Assembly (NCBI RefSeq): GCF_029263155.1
Contig: NZ_JAJCYB010000073.1
Location: forward strand, 19,450-83,449
Origin: Pseudonocardia sp.
GTDB lineage: Bacteria; Actinomycetota; Actinomycetes; Mycobacteriales; Pseudonocardiaceae
Direction of reading: 5' to 3'
Length of the DNA: 64,000 nucleotides
How positions within the stretch are numbered: position 1 is the stretch's first letter; every line of letters starts with the position of its first letter. Position numbers and translations under genes: made by a program. This document shows, one piece after another, positions 1 through 8,167 of the stretch. The notes beneath the pieces are model-generated. The model did not search any database and was not told the DNA's origin. It saw nothing but the letters and a program-made list of their open reading frames with translations.

Positions 1-381
1 CCCGAGCAGCTGCAGGTAGCCGAGGATCTCCGGCTGCTGTGTCCGGTACTGGGTGGTGGCGATGTCGGCCTTGTAGCCGCTGTCGGCGATGTTCAGCTCG
101 ATCTGCCGCCCGCAGATGCCGCCCGCGGCGTTGACCTCGTCCGCCCAGATCTGGTTGCCCTGGATCAGGTTCGTCCCCAGGTTCCGGAACGGGCCCGAGG
201 TGTCACCGAGCACGCCCAGCGTGATCGTGTCCGCCGTGACGCCGACGTCGGTCGCCACCTCCCCGCCCGCCGCGTCGCCGGGGGCAGCGGCGTCGGGTGC
301 CCGCGTGCTGCAGCCGGCCAGGGCCACGGTCGCCAGCAGGGCGACCGACGCGGCCACCTGCTTCGCTCGACGTTGAGTCAT
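1..381 (-). CDS. ABC transporter substrate-binding lipoprotein (branched-chain amino acid type), partial
   Basis: Only the first 127 codons are present; the gene runs off the left edge. The N-terminus is a lipoprotein signal peptide: MTQRRAKQ, a hydrophobic stretch, then the lipobox LAGC with the lipidated Cys near residue 24. After it come TITLGVLGDTSGPF and GGICGRQIELNIADSGY, as in periplasmic-binding proteins of the LivJ/LivK (Leu/Ile/Val-binding) fold. It should capture the ligand outside the membrane and deliver it to the LivHM permease. Its ATG overlaps the livM stop (ATGA), so it is the last gene of the livFGHM operon and probably translationally coupled. The ligand cannot be told; these systems also carry aromatic acids and amides, and the nearby catIJ-pcaD operon makes an aromatic substrate conceivable. 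Confidence 0.9.
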   Translation of the reverse strand, partial: MTQRRAKQVAASVALLATVALAGCSTRAPDAAAPGDAAGGEVATDVGVTADTITLGVLGDTSGPFRNLGTNLIQGNQIWADEVNAAGGICGRQIELNIADSGYKADIATTQYRTQQPEILGYLQLLG

Positions 382-1607
382 GATCCGTCCTCTCGGGGGG
401 GTGCCGGCCTGCGCGCGGGCGCGCCGACCTGATTCGGGGTGAAACGCCTGCCGAGCGACCCGCTCAGCCTGCGGCCGATGGCGGCCAGCCCGCCGGGTTC
501 GAACAGCACGACGAGGATGACCGCGATGCCGTAGACGTAGAGCCCGATGACCGTCGGGGACACGCCGGAGAGCGTGTCGCCCAGGCCGAGCTCCGCGGCG
601 TAGATCGTGAGGATCTGGCCGGTGCCGAACACGATCATCGCGCCGACGACGGCGCCGGGGATGGAGCCGAGCCCACCGATGATCGCCATCGCGAGGAAGG
701 CGATCGACTGGTTGAGCCCGTAGGTGCCGAACTCGCTCTCGTCCGGCTTGAGCAGCCCGTACCAGAGCACGATCATCACGCCGGCCAGCCCGGCGTAGGC
801 GGCGCTGACGGCGAACGCGCCGGCCTTGGCGCGCAGCACGTCGACACCCATGACGGCGGCCGCGGCCTCGTTGTCGCGCACCGCCCGCCAGGACCGTCCG
901 ACCCTGCTGTTGACCGCACCTCTGGCGAGCACGTAGGAGATGACGGTCAGGACGAGGAACAGGTACCAGAGCCGCTCGGACTGCCGGAACGGAACACCCA
1001 GCACCGCGAGGTAGCCCTCGTTGGAGAAGGAGAACCCGAACAGGGAGAACGGCTCGGGGTTGCGACCGCTCGCCGCGCCGCCGGTCAGCTCGGGCGCCGC
1101 CTGTCCGAGGAAGAAGCCCAGGAACACCAGCGCCAGCGACGCGACGCCGAGGTAGATGCCCCGCAGCCGCCCGGCGACCGGCGCGAACGCCAGCCCGAAC
1201 AGGCCGCTGACGATCACCGCCCCGATCAGCGCGATCTCCGTGGGCCAGCCCAGCCCGACGAGGCTGATCGCCCCGCGCTGCTCCGGCTCGCCGGACAGCA
1301 CCGCGTAGGTCGTGCCGCCGACCAGCAGGAAGAACGCGTGGGCCAGCGAGAGCATCCCGGCCTGGCCGATCACCATCGTGAGGCCGATCGCCCCCACCGC
1401 GCCGATCATCATGTACTGGCCGGCCGACTGCAGACCGGGCCCGATGTAGAGCGGGAGCGCCAGCAGCACGACCAGCAGCACGACCCAGCCGGCGATGCGG
1501 AGCAGTCGACCACGGTCGCGACCACCCCGGGCCGAGGGAGCGGGCGGATCGGCGGGGGGCGTGCCCGTGCGGGAGGCCGCGCCGACGGATGTGGGCGTCT
1601 CAGACAC
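378..1607 (-). CDS. livM: Branched-chain amino acid type ABC transporter permease LivM
   Basis: A 409-residue polytopic membrane protein of the LivM permease family. A Pro/Arg-rich cytoplasmic N-terminus of about 35 residues precedes roughly ten hydrophobic segments. The loop around AVRDNEAAAAVMGVDV (about residue 245) is the conserved EAA-like region that docks the ATPases. The C-terminal tail is basic and Pro-rich. It pairs with LivH to form the channel of the importer. It overlaps livH by 8 bases and the binding-protein gene by 4, so the five genes form one tightly coupled operon. Family assignment is secure; the substrate is unknown. Confidence 0.93.
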   Translation of the reverse strand: MSETPTSVGAASRTGTPPADPPAPSARGGRDRGRLLRIAGWVVLLVVLLALPLYIGPGLQSAGQYMMIGAVGAIGLTMVIGQAGMLSLAHAFFLLVGGTTYAVLSGEPEQRGAISLVGLGWPTEIALIGAVIVSGLFGLAFAPVAGRLRGIYLGVASLALVFLGFFLGQAAPELTGGAASGRNPEPFSLFGFSFSNEGYLAVLGVPFRQSERLWYLFLVLTVISYVLARGAVNSRVGRSWRAVRDNEAAAAVMGVDVLRAKAGAFAVSAAYAGLAGVMIVLWYGLLKPDESEFGTYGLNQSIAFLAMAIIGGLGSIPGAVVGAMIVFGTGQILTIYAAELGLGDTLSGVSPTVIGLYVYGIAVILVVLFEPGGLAAIGRRLSGSLGRRFTPNQVGAPARRPAPPREDGS

Positions 1608-2478
1608 GTTGCAGCTCCCTCGTGCCGAACAACCCGGACGGGCGGACGACGAGCACCACGAGCATCACCAGGAACACCGCCACCTTCGCGAACGGGATCG
1701 AGATGTAGATCTCGGACAGGGCCTGCGTCAGCCCGACGATCACCCCGCCGACCACCGCACCCGCGGTGGAGTCCAGACCACCGATGACCGCCGCCGGGAA
1801 CGCCGCGAACGCGATCGCGTGGGTGCCGCGCGAGAGCCCGGAGCCGGAGAAGTCCTGCGTCACGATGAACATCACCGCCACCCCGGCGAGCGCTCCCGCG
1901 ACCAGCCAGGCCGTGGCCGTGACCCGGGAGCTGCGGATGCCCATCAGCGCCGCGGCCTCGCGGTTCTCGGCCTGGGCCCGCATCGCGATGCCCCAGTTGG
2001 AGTACCGGAAGGCCAGGAAGAAGGCCGTGATCAGCACCAGCCCCACGATCAGCGCCACGAGCTGGGTGGAGAACAGCGTGACCGTGCCGAACTGGATCGG
2101 GTTGGCGTCCCACGGCGCCCCGAGGAACGGCACCGAGGTGCCCAGGCGCCGGAAGATGTCCTCGACCACCACCACGTCGACGCCGATCGTGAGCAGGGCC
2201 AGCGCGTTGTGGTCGGCGTTGCGGCTGCGGGAGAGCAGCACCCGCTCGATGATCAGTGCCGCCAGCGCCGCGGAGACGATGCCCAGCGTGGCGGCGAGCG
2301 GGAACCCCAGCGTCGGCACCGTCACCGCGACGACGTAGCCGCCGATCAGGGCGAGCGAGCCGTGCGCGAAGTTGATGACCTCGGTGGCCTTGAAGATGAC
2401 CACGAAGCCCAGAGCGAGCAGCGCGTACACCGCGCCCTTGCCCAGGCCGTTGACGACCAGCTGCAGGAAGGTGTCCAT
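1600..2478 (-). CDS. livH: Branched-chain amino acid type ABC transporter permease LivH
   Basis: A 292-residue inner-membrane permease that begins MDTFLQLVVNGLGKGAVYAL, the characteristic LivH start. FKATEVINFAHGSLALIGGY follows, matching the family motif in the second helix. About eight hydrophobic segments can be seen, and a loop with MRAQAENREAAALMGI near residue 165 is the ATPase coupling region. It is the partner of LivM. The ATG touches the livG stop by one base (TGATG), a sign of coupled translation. Length is usual for the family. Confidence 0.93.
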   Translation of the reverse strand: MDTFLQLVVNGLGKGAVYALLALGFVVIFKATEVINFAHGSLALIGGYVVAVTVPTLGFPLAATLGIVSAALAALIIERVLLSRSRNADHNALALLTIGVDVVVVEDIFRRLGTSVPFLGAPWDANPIQFGTVTLFSTQLVALIVGLVLITAFFLAFRYSNWGIAMRAQAENREAAALMGIRSSRVTATAWLVAGALAGVAVMFIVTQDFSGSGLSRGTHAIAFAAFPAAVIGGLDSTAGAVVGGVIVGLTQALSEIYISIPFAKVAVFLVMLVVLVVRPSGLFGTRELQRV

Positions 2479-3278
2479 CAGCTCTCCTCCCCCGCACCCA
2501 GGTAGGCCCGGATCACCTCGGGGTTCTCCCGCACCGCGGCGGGCTCGCCGTCGGCGATCAACTTGCCGAAGTCGAGGACGCTGACCCGGTCCGCGATGCT
2601 CATCACCAGTCCCATGTCGTGTTCCACCAGCAGGATCGAGATGCCCAGCGCATCGCGCAGGCTACGGATCGTCAGCGCGATCTCCGCGGTCTCCACGGCG
2701 TTCAGACCGGCCGCGGGCTCGTCGAGCAGCAGCACCGTGGGCTCGACGGCCAGCGCGCGGGCGATGTCGACGAGCTTCGCCACTCCGTAGGGCAGCGCCG
2801 AGACCGGCTCGTGCAGGCGCCGCCCGATCCCGAGGAACTCGCAGATCTCGGTGGCCCGCTCGACGTGGCGGCGCTCCTGGCGCACCATCCAGGGCGCGCG
2901 CACCCCCGCCGCGAGGAAGCCGCCGCTCATCAGGGTGTGCCGGCCGAGCATCACGTTGTCGAGCACGGTGGAGCCGAGCGAGAGCGCGATGTTCTGGAAC
3001 GAGCGCCCGATGCCCAGGCGGGCGAGCCGGTTGGGCTTCATGCCGGTGAGCTGGGTGTCGCCGAGGTGCACCGAGCCCTCGGTGGGCTTGTACACCCCGC
3101 AGATGACGTTGAAGCAGCTCGACTTGCCCGCGCCGTTCGGCCCGATCAGAGCGTGGATGGTGCCCGGCTGCATCGTGAACGAGACGTCGTCGAGCGCGCG
3201 GATGCCGCCGAAACGCAGGCTGACCGACTCGACCCGCAGCGCGGGGACGTCGGTGCGCGTGTCGGTGTCCGCGGTCAT
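2478..3278 (-). CDS. livG: ABC transporter ATP-binding protein LivG
   Basis: A 266-residue nucleotide-binding subunit that powers the importer. Walker A is GPNGAGKSS (about residues 52-60). The ABC region reads LPYGVAKLVDIARAL, so the signature is degenerate (YGVAK rather than SGGQ), as is common in LivG proteins. Walker B is VLLLDEPAAGLN and the switch His lies in VEHDMG. The open frame extends much further upstream, but the ATG at 3278 overlaps the livF stop (ATGA) and gives the family's normal length, so this start is chosen. Confidence 0.92.
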   Translation of the reverse strand: MTADTDTRTDVPALRVESVSLRFGGIRALDDVSFTMQPGTIHALIGPNGAGKSSCFNVICGVYKPTEGSVHLGDTQLTGMKPNRLARLGIGRSFQNIALSLGSTVLDNVMLGRHTLMSGGFLAAGVRAPWMVRQERRHVERATEICEFLGIGRRLHEPVSALPYGVAKLVDIARALAVEPTVLLLDEPAAGLNAVETAEIALTIRSLRDALGISILLVEHDMGLVMSIADRVSVLDFGKLIADGEPAAVRENPEVIRAYLGAGEES

Positions 3279-4129
3279 GCGCCCCACCTCGACAGCTTGC
3301 GGATCCCGGCGCGGTGCGCCGCGGCCTCCCGGGCCTCCACCTCCGCGGTCTCCTCGGACTCGGCGTGCCCGCCCAGGTAGAGCCGCTGCACGTCGTCGCT
3401 GGCGGCGAGCTCGGCCGCCGGCCCGGACAGCGCCACCCGTCCGACCTCCAGTGCCACCGCGTGATCGGCCACCTGCAGCGCCATCGTGGCGTTCTGCTCG
3501 ACCAGCACCACCGCCGTGCCCTGCGCGTGGATCTCGCGGATGACCCCGGCGATGCGGCCGACCATCTGGGGAGCGAGCCCGAGGGAGGGCTCGTCGAGCA
3601 GCAGCAGCTGCGGCCCCGACATGAGGGCCCGGCCGATGGCGAGCATCTGCTGCTCGCCGCCCGACAGCAGGCCGGCCCGCTGCGTGACCCGGTCGGCGAG
3701 GATGGGGAACAGCTCGTCGACCCGCTCCCGGGCGGCCGTCCGCTCGGCGGCCGACTTCGCACCGAGACCACCGGCGCGCAGGTTCTCCTCCACCGTCATC
3801 CGCGCGAACACCTGCCGGCCCTCCGGCACACCGACGACGCCGCGGCGCACGATCAGTGCCGGGTCCAGCCGGTCGATGCGCTCGCCCTCGAACGTCACCT
3901 CGCCCGCGGTGATCGCACCGCGGTGCAGCTTCAGGGTCCCGGACACGGCGCGCAGCAGCGTGGACTTGCCCGCGCCGTTCCCGCCCAGTACCGCCAGCAC
4001 CCCGTCGCCCGCAACCTCCAGACTCACGTCCTCCAGCGCCCGCACGGAGCGCCCGTACCGCACCGACAGTCCGCGAACCGTCAGCACTGCTGCACCTGCA
4101 CCGACATGCGGCCCCCTTGCCCTCGTCAC
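3275..4129 (-). CDS. livF: ABC transporter ATP-binding protein LivF
   Basis: The second ATPase of the transporter, 284 residues from a GTG at 4129. Walker A is GGNGAGKST, the signature is LLSGGEQQMLAIGRAL, Walker B is LLLLDEPSLGLAP, and the switch is VEQN. It differs from LivG in its intact signature, as expected for LivF. A second GTG at 4087 gives a start just before LTVRGLSVRYG and would be nearer the usual family N-terminus; neither has a strong ribosome binding site, so the start is uncertain. It is the first gene of the operon; the promoter should lie in the 146 bases between it and the aldo/keto reductase stop. Confidence 0.9.
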   Translation of the reverse strand: MTRARGPHVGAGAAVLTVRGLSVRYGRSVRALEDVSLEVAGDGVLAVLGGNGAGKSTLLRAVSGTLKLHRGAITAGEVTFEGERIDRLDPALIVRRGVVGVPEGRQVFARMTVEENLRAGGLGAKSAAERTAARERVDELFPILADRVTQRAGLLSGGEQQMLAIGRALMSGPQLLLLDEPSLGLAPQMVGRIAGVIREIHAQGTAVVLVEQNATMALQVADHAVALEVGRVALSGPAAELAASDDVQRLYLGGHAESEETAEVEAREAAAHRAGIRKLSRWGA

Positions 4130-4275
4130 GGCCCCGACGGACCGGCGGGCACATCGTGTGGGGCGTCACTCCGCACAGGCACCCCCACGTGGAGAGGGGT
4201 ACGGCCAATAGTTGACCGTCCGTTATCTCCCGTGGGCCCGGACAGCACTCTGGGGAGTGGTCCGCTCGCCGTGCG

Positions 4276-5145
4276 TCAGGCGGCGGCGTCGAGCTCGTCC
4301 ACCGACTCGGGGTCGAGCACGAGCTCCGCCGCCGAGGCGTTCTCCTCGACGTGCGCGACCGACGACGTGCCGGGGATCGGTAGCATCACCGACGAGCGGC
4401 GCAGCAGCCAGGCCAGAACCACCTGCGCGGTGGTGGCCCCGACCCGCTCGGCGATCTCCACGACGGGTCCGCCGGGCTCCGCGAGCCGGCCCGCCGCGAG
4501 CGGGAACCACGGCAGGAAGCCGATCCCGTGCTCGGTGCAGTGCCGCAGCACCGTGTCACTCGTCCGGTCGACGAGGTTGTAGCGGTTCTGCACCGTGGCC
4601 ACGTCGACGACGCGGCCGGCCTGCTCGATCTCCTCCACCGTCACCTCGGAGAGTCCGACCGCTCCGATCTTGCCCTCGGCCTGCAACGCCGCGAGCACGC
4701 CGAACTGCTCGTCGGCGGGCACGGCCGGGTCGAGTCGGTGCAGCTGGAACAGGTCGATCCGCTCGACGTGCAGGCGGCGCAGCGACAGCTCGCACTGCTG
4801 ACGCAGGTACTCCGGACGCCCGCACGGGTGCCACTGCCCCGGACCGGTGCGCAGCAGCCCGGCCTTGGTCGCGATCGTCAGCCCCCGGTACGGGTGCAGC
4901 GCCGTGTGCAGGAGCTCCTCGGCGACCGCGGGCCCGTAGGAGTCGGCGGTGTCGAACAGTTCGGTGCCCAGCTCGGCCGCCCGCCGCAGCACCGCGACGG
5001 CCGCAGCGGGATCGGCGGGCGGGCCCCACACCCCGGGCCCGGTGAGCTGCATCGTGCCGAACCCGAGCCGGTGCACGCCCGGCCCGGCCCCGAGGGCGAA
5101 GCGACCGGATGCGGCCACGGGGCGGTGTCGGTGAGGGATTGCCAC
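4276..5145 (-). CDS. Aldo/keto reductase
   Basis: A 289-residue NAD(P)H-dependent oxidoreductase of the aldo/keto reductase (TIM barrel) family. The catalytic tetrad is visible: Asp and Tyr in FDTADSYG, Lys in IATKAG, and His in LFQLHRLDP. The C-terminal cofactor-binding stretch IPGTSSVAHVEENA (about residue 255) is also present. The frame is open far upstream; the GTG at 5145 was taken because it gives a normal N-terminus (VAIPHRHRP...LGFGTMQLTG). It is divergent from catI with 108 bases between starts. The substrate is unknown; similar proteins reduce small aldehydes and ketones. Confidence 0.85.
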   Translation of the reverse strand: MAIPHRHRPVAASGRFALGAGPGVHRLGFGTMQLTGPGVWGPPADPAAAVAVLRRAAELGTELFDTADSYGPAVAEELLHTALHPYRGLTIATKAGLLRTGPGQWHPCGRPEYLRQQCELSLRRLHVERIDLFQLHRLDPAVPADEQFGVLAALQAEGKIGAVGLSEVTVEEIEQAGRVVDVATVQNRYNLVDRTSDTVLRHCTEHGIGFLPWFPLAAGRLAEPGGPVVEIAERVGATTAQVVLAWLLRRSSVMLPIPGTSSVAHVEENASAAELVLDPESVDELDAAA

Positions 5146-5172
5146 GCCGCCAGCGTGCACCTCGGCCCACTC

Positions 5173-5194
5173 CCGGTCAGTCGATCGTGACCGG
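5173..5194. promoter_or_regulatory. Candidate operator between aldo/keto reductase and catI
   Basis: A perfect inverted repeat, CCGGTCA and TGACCGG separated by 8 bases, lies in the 108-base divergent promoter region. Its size (22 bp) suits a dimeric regulator such as an IclR- or LysR-type protein, which often control beta-ketoadipate genes. No regulator gene is adjacent, so the factor is unknown. Confidence 0.4.
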
Positions 5195-5253
5195 CGCCTC
5201 CCGAGGTGTGGCGCGACGTTGCCGGACCCCGTCCCGAGGGCTAGCGTTCCGGG

Positions 5254-6072
5254 GTGTCGAAGATCGGTTCCCCGAAGATCGTCCCCCTGCCCGATGCGGT
5301 GGCGGAGCTGGTGCACGACGGCGACACCGTGGCCCTGGAGGGCTTCACGCACCTCATCCCGTTCGCCGCCGGGCACGAGATCATCCGCCAGCGCCGCCGC
5401 GACCTCACGCTGGTCCGCATGACCCCCGACCTGGTGTACGACCAGCTCATCGGCGCGGGCTGCGTGGCGAGACTGGTGTTCTCCTGGGGCGGCAACCCCG
5501 GTGTCGGATCGCTGCACCGCATGCGCGACGCGCTCGCCACCGGCTGGCCCGCGCCGCTGGAGATCGAGGAGCACAGCCACGCGGGCATGGCCAACCGCTA
5601 CGTCGCGGGCGCGTCCGGGCTGCCCTTCGCGGTGCTGCGCGGCTACGCGGGCACCGACCTGCCGCTGCACACCGACACCATCGCCACGGTCACCTGCCCG
5701 TTCACCGGCGAGGAGCTCGCCGCGGTCAGCGCGCTGAACCCGGACGTCACCGTGATCCACGCGCAACGCGCCGACCGGGCGGGCAACGTGCAGCTGTGGG
5801 GCATCCTCGGCGTCCAGAAGGAGGCGGTGCTCGCGGCGAAGCGGGCGATCGTCACCGTCGAGGAGATCGTCGACGAGCTCACCCCCGTTCCCGGCTCGGT
5901 GGTGCTGCCGGCCTGGGTGATCGCGGCGGTGTCGGTGGCCCCCCGCGGTGCCGCGCCGTCCTACGCGCACGGGTACTACGACCGGGACAACGCCGCGTAC
6001 CAGGCCTGGGACAAGATCAGCCGGGACCGCGGGGCGTTCACCGGCTGGCTCGAGAGCCTGGAGGGGAAGTGA
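5254..6072 (+). CDS. catI: 3-oxoadipate CoA-transferase subunit A (CatI type)
   Basis: The 272-residue alpha subunit of a class I CoA-transferase that moves CoA from succinyl-CoA to 3-oxoadipate, a late step of aromatic degradation. The sequence matches my memory of the CatI group of Pseudomonas, related to glutaconate CoA-transferase, rather than the PcaI group. Shared stretches include LEGFTHLIPFAAGHEIIRQ, VRMTPDLVYDQLIGAGC and FSWGGNPGVGSLHR near the N-terminus and YAHGYYDRDN near the C-terminus. The start is a GTG (codons for SKIGSPK follow). Its stop overlaps the catJ start in GTGA, so both subunits are made together. The assignment to 3-oxoadipate is strengthened by pcaD directly downstream. 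Confidence 0.88.
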   Translation: MSKIGSPKIVPLPDAVAELVHDGDTVALEGFTHLIPFAAGHEIIRQRRRDLTLVRMTPDLVYDQLIGAGCVARLVFSWGGNPGVGSLHRMRDALATGWPAPLEIEEHSHAGMANRYVAGASGLPFAVLRGYAGTDLPLHTDTIATVTCPFTGEELAAVSALNPDVTVIHAQRADRAGNVQLWGILGVQKEAVLAAKRAIVTVEEIVDELTPVPGSVVLPAWVIAAVSVAPRGAAPSYAHGYYDRDNAAYQAWDKISRDRGAFTGWLESLEGK

Positions 6073-6836
6073 CCGGCGCCGAGGTCGGCTGGACCGCCGA
6101 CGAGATGATGAGTGTCGCCGCGGCGCGGGCGCTGCGCGACGGGCAGGCGTGCTTCGTCGGGATCGGGCTGCCGTCCACCGCGGCCAACCTGGCCCGGCGG
6201 CTGCATGCTCCGGGGCTGGTGCTGATCTACGAGTCCGGCACCGTCGGCACCGAGCCCGACGAGCTGCCCCTCTCGATCGGCGACGGGATACTCGTCGACT
6301 CGGCCCTGTCGGTCGTCTCGGTACCCGAGATCTTCAACTACTGGCTGCAGCCCGGCCGCATCGACGTCGGGTTCCTCTCCGGCGCCCAGATCGACCGCTT
6401 CGCCAACATCAACACCACCGTCATCGGCGAGTACGACGAACCCTCGGTGCGGCTGCCCGGATCGGGTGGCGCCCCGGAGATCGCGGCCTCGTGCCGCGAG
6501 GTGGTCGTCGTCATGCGCCAGCGGCTGCGCTCGTTCGTCTCGCAGGTCGACTTCGTGACCTCGGTCGGCCACGGCAGTGGCCCCGGCGACCGCGGGCGGC
6601 TGGGCCTGCGCGGCGCCGGACCGGTCCGGGTCATCACCGACCTCGGCGTGCTCGAACCCGACCCGGACTCCGCCGAGCTGGTGCTCACCGCGATGCACAC
6701 CGGTGTCACCGTCGAGCAGGTCCGCTCGGAGACGGGCTGGGAGCTGGAGGTCTCACCGGACCTGATGACGACCACCCCGCCCACCGAGCAGGAGCTGACG
6801 ACGCTGCGCGGGCTGCGCACGGTGGGGTCGTCATGA
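6069..6836 (+). CDS. catJ: 3-oxoadipate CoA-transferase subunit B (CatJ type)
   Basis: The 255-residue beta subunit, starting at a GTG that overlaps the catI stop. The start reads TADEMMSVAAARALRDGQ, then CFVGIGLPSTAANLARR. The catalytic glutamate that forms the acyl-CoA thioester is in LIYESGTVG (about residue 53), the equivalent of the S/ESG motif of the family. FLSGAQIDRFANINTTVIG and RLPGSGGAPEIA are further family blocks. Length is typical. With CatI it forms a heteromeric cytoplasmic transferase. The stop overlaps pcaD (ATGA). Confidence 0.88.
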   Translation: MTGAEVGWTADEMMSVAAARALRDGQACFVGIGLPSTAANLARRLHAPGLVLIYESGTVGTEPDELPLSIGDGILVDSALSVVSVPEIFNYWLQPGRIDVGFLSGAQIDRFANINTTVIGEYDEPSVRLPGSGGAPEIAASCREVVVVMRQRLRSFVSQVDFVTSVGHGSGPGDRGRLGLRGAGPVRVITDLGVLEPDPDSAELVLTAMHTGVTVEQVRSETGWELEVSPDLMTTTPPTEQELTTLRGLRTVGSS

Positions 6837-7597
6837 GCGTGGCCCTGCACCATGTCGACGAGGGACCGCGCGACGCGCCGGTGCTGGTGCTGTCCGGGTC
6901 TCTCGGGTCGACCCTCGAGATGTGGCGTCCGCAGGTCGACGTGCTGACCCGGCGGTTCCGGCTGATCCGCATCGACCACCGCGGTCACGGCGGCTCCCCC
7001 GTGCCGACCGGCCCGTACACGATCGCCGACCTCGCCGGCGACGCGCTCGCCCTGCTCGACTCGCTCGGCGTCGAGCGGGCGGCGTGGTGCGGGCTGTCGA
7101 TGGGCGGTTGCGTGGGCCTGCACCTGGCTTCCGAGACCCCGGAGCGGATCAGCAGGCTGACGCTGTGCTGCACGTCCTCGTACTGGCCGGACGCGAGCGT
7201 CTGGACCGACCGCATCGCCGCGGTCTCGGCGGGGGGCACCGGGCCGATCGCGGAGGCCGTGGTGGAGCGCTGGTTCACCCCGTCGTTCGCCGCCGCGCAC
7301 CCGGACGTGGTCGCGGACGCCGTCGCGCAGGTCACCGGCACCCCCGACGAGGGCTACCTCGGCTGCTGCGAGGCCCTGCGCGGGTTCGACCACCGCGAGC
7401 GGCTCGGCGCGATCACCGCACCGACCCTCGTGATCGCCGGGGCCGTGGACCCGTCCACCCCGGTCGAACCGCACGCGCGGACCATCGCCGAGGGCGTCCC
7501 GGGGGCGCGCCTGGAGGTGCTCGACGCCGCACACCTCGCGACGATAGAGCGTTCGGAGCAAGCCACTGAGCTGATCGCAGTCAACTCCGGCACGTGA
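6833..7597 (+). CDS. pcaD: 3-oxoadipate enol-lactonase
   Basis: A 254-residue alpha/beta hydrolase that opens beta-ketoadipate enol-lactone to 3-oxoadipate, the substrate of the CoA-transferase encoded just upstream. The oxyanion region is LSGSLGSTLEMW, the DHRGHGGS block is present, the nucleophile elbow is CGLSMGGCVG (Ser near residue 88) and the catalytic His is in LDAAHLATIE near the end. It is fused to nothing; in several actinobacteria a PcaC decarboxylase is fused here. No other pca or cat genes are in the window, so this operon covers only the last steps. ATGA overlap with catJ. Confidence 0.85.
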   Translation: MSVALHHVDEGPRDAPVLVLSGSLGSTLEMWRPQVDVLTRRFRLIRIDHRGHGGSPVPTGPYTIADLAGDALALLDSLGVERAAWCGLSMGGCVGLHLASETPERISRLTLCCTSSYWPDASVWTDRIAAVSAGGTGPIAEAVVERWFTPSFAAAHPDVVADAVAQVTGTPDEGYLGCCEALRGFDHRERLGAITAPTLVIAGAVDPSTPVEPHARTIAEGVPGARLEVLDAAHLATIERSEQATELIAVNSGT

Positions 7598-7709
7598 CCA
7601 ACCCCTCCGTTTGGTGAGGACGCGCGCCGCCTACTCTGTCCACGACGGAGGTGCCGGGGTCGACGGAGAGCTCGGGACAGTGGACGAGTTCACCCGGAGG
7701 CGACGGCGC

Positions 7710-7979
7710 ATGCTCAACGAACGTGAAAGACGCACGCTGGCCCGCATCGAGCAGCACCTCGTGGCGTCGGATCCCGACTTCGCGCGGATGTTCCGCACCG
7801 CGGCGCGCCGCCAGTCCGGCACGACGCCCCGCGCGCTGCTGGTGATGGGCCTGGCCCTGATGGTGCTCGGCGCCGCGGTCGCCGCCGTGCCGGTGGCGGT
7901 GTTCGGGATGCTGATCTCGGCGCTCGCGATCGTCGCGGCGTTCCAGCGCAACGGCATGGCGGGGTTCAGCGCAGCCTGA
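7710..7979 (+). CDS. DUF3040 membrane protein
   Basis: A small protein of 89 residues of the actinobacterial DUF3040 family, whose function is unknown. It begins MLNERERRTLARIEQHLVASDPDFARMF, the family's signature N-terminus, followed by a basic hinge (RRQSGTTPR) and two hydrophobic segments of about 17-20 residues. The start is set by a GGAGG nine bases upstream; a longer frame from 7611 has no such site. It lies 112 bases after pcaD and converges on dnaB. Confidence 0.85.
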   Translation: MLNERERRTLARIEQHLVASDPDFARMFRTAARRQSGTTPRALLVMGLALMVLGAAVAAVPVAVFGMLISALAIVAAFQRNGMAGFSAA

Positions 7980-7999
7980 CCGCGGCCGGACGGGACGAC

Positions 8000-8167
8000 C
8001 TAGTGTCCCGCGCCGGAAGTTCGTTGCGTATATCGGTGGATGCAGGTTTCCGCTGGCCGGGTCGTCGGATGGCCCTCGTACCGGGCGTACTCGGGCCGTC
8101 CGGCGGCCTGGTCAGCGGGGAGCTGGGCCGCCGAGATATGTGGTGAAGTTCCGGCGGGGGACACTAG
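8000..8167. mobile_element. MITE-like inverted-repeat element at the dnaB 3' end
   Basis: The ends of this 168-base stretch are 23-base inverted repeats matching at 21 positions; both begin CTAGTGTCCC. The similarity continues weakly inward to about 38 bases. There is no coding capacity. The TA inside each CTAG end would fit the TA target of Tc1/mariner-IS630 type elements, so it looks like a non-autonomous (MITE) derivative; that family link is inference. The right end contains the TAG stop codon of dnaB. It fills almost the whole gap between the convergent DUF3040 gene and dnaB and could also act as a hairpin terminator. Confidence 0.65.

Noticed and set aside
2478..4208. A 576-codon open frame covering livG and most of livF
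   Set aside because: The part upstream of 3278 is an out-of-frame reading of livF, very rich in Arg, Gly and Ala; the ATGA junction at 3275-3278 fixes the livG start.
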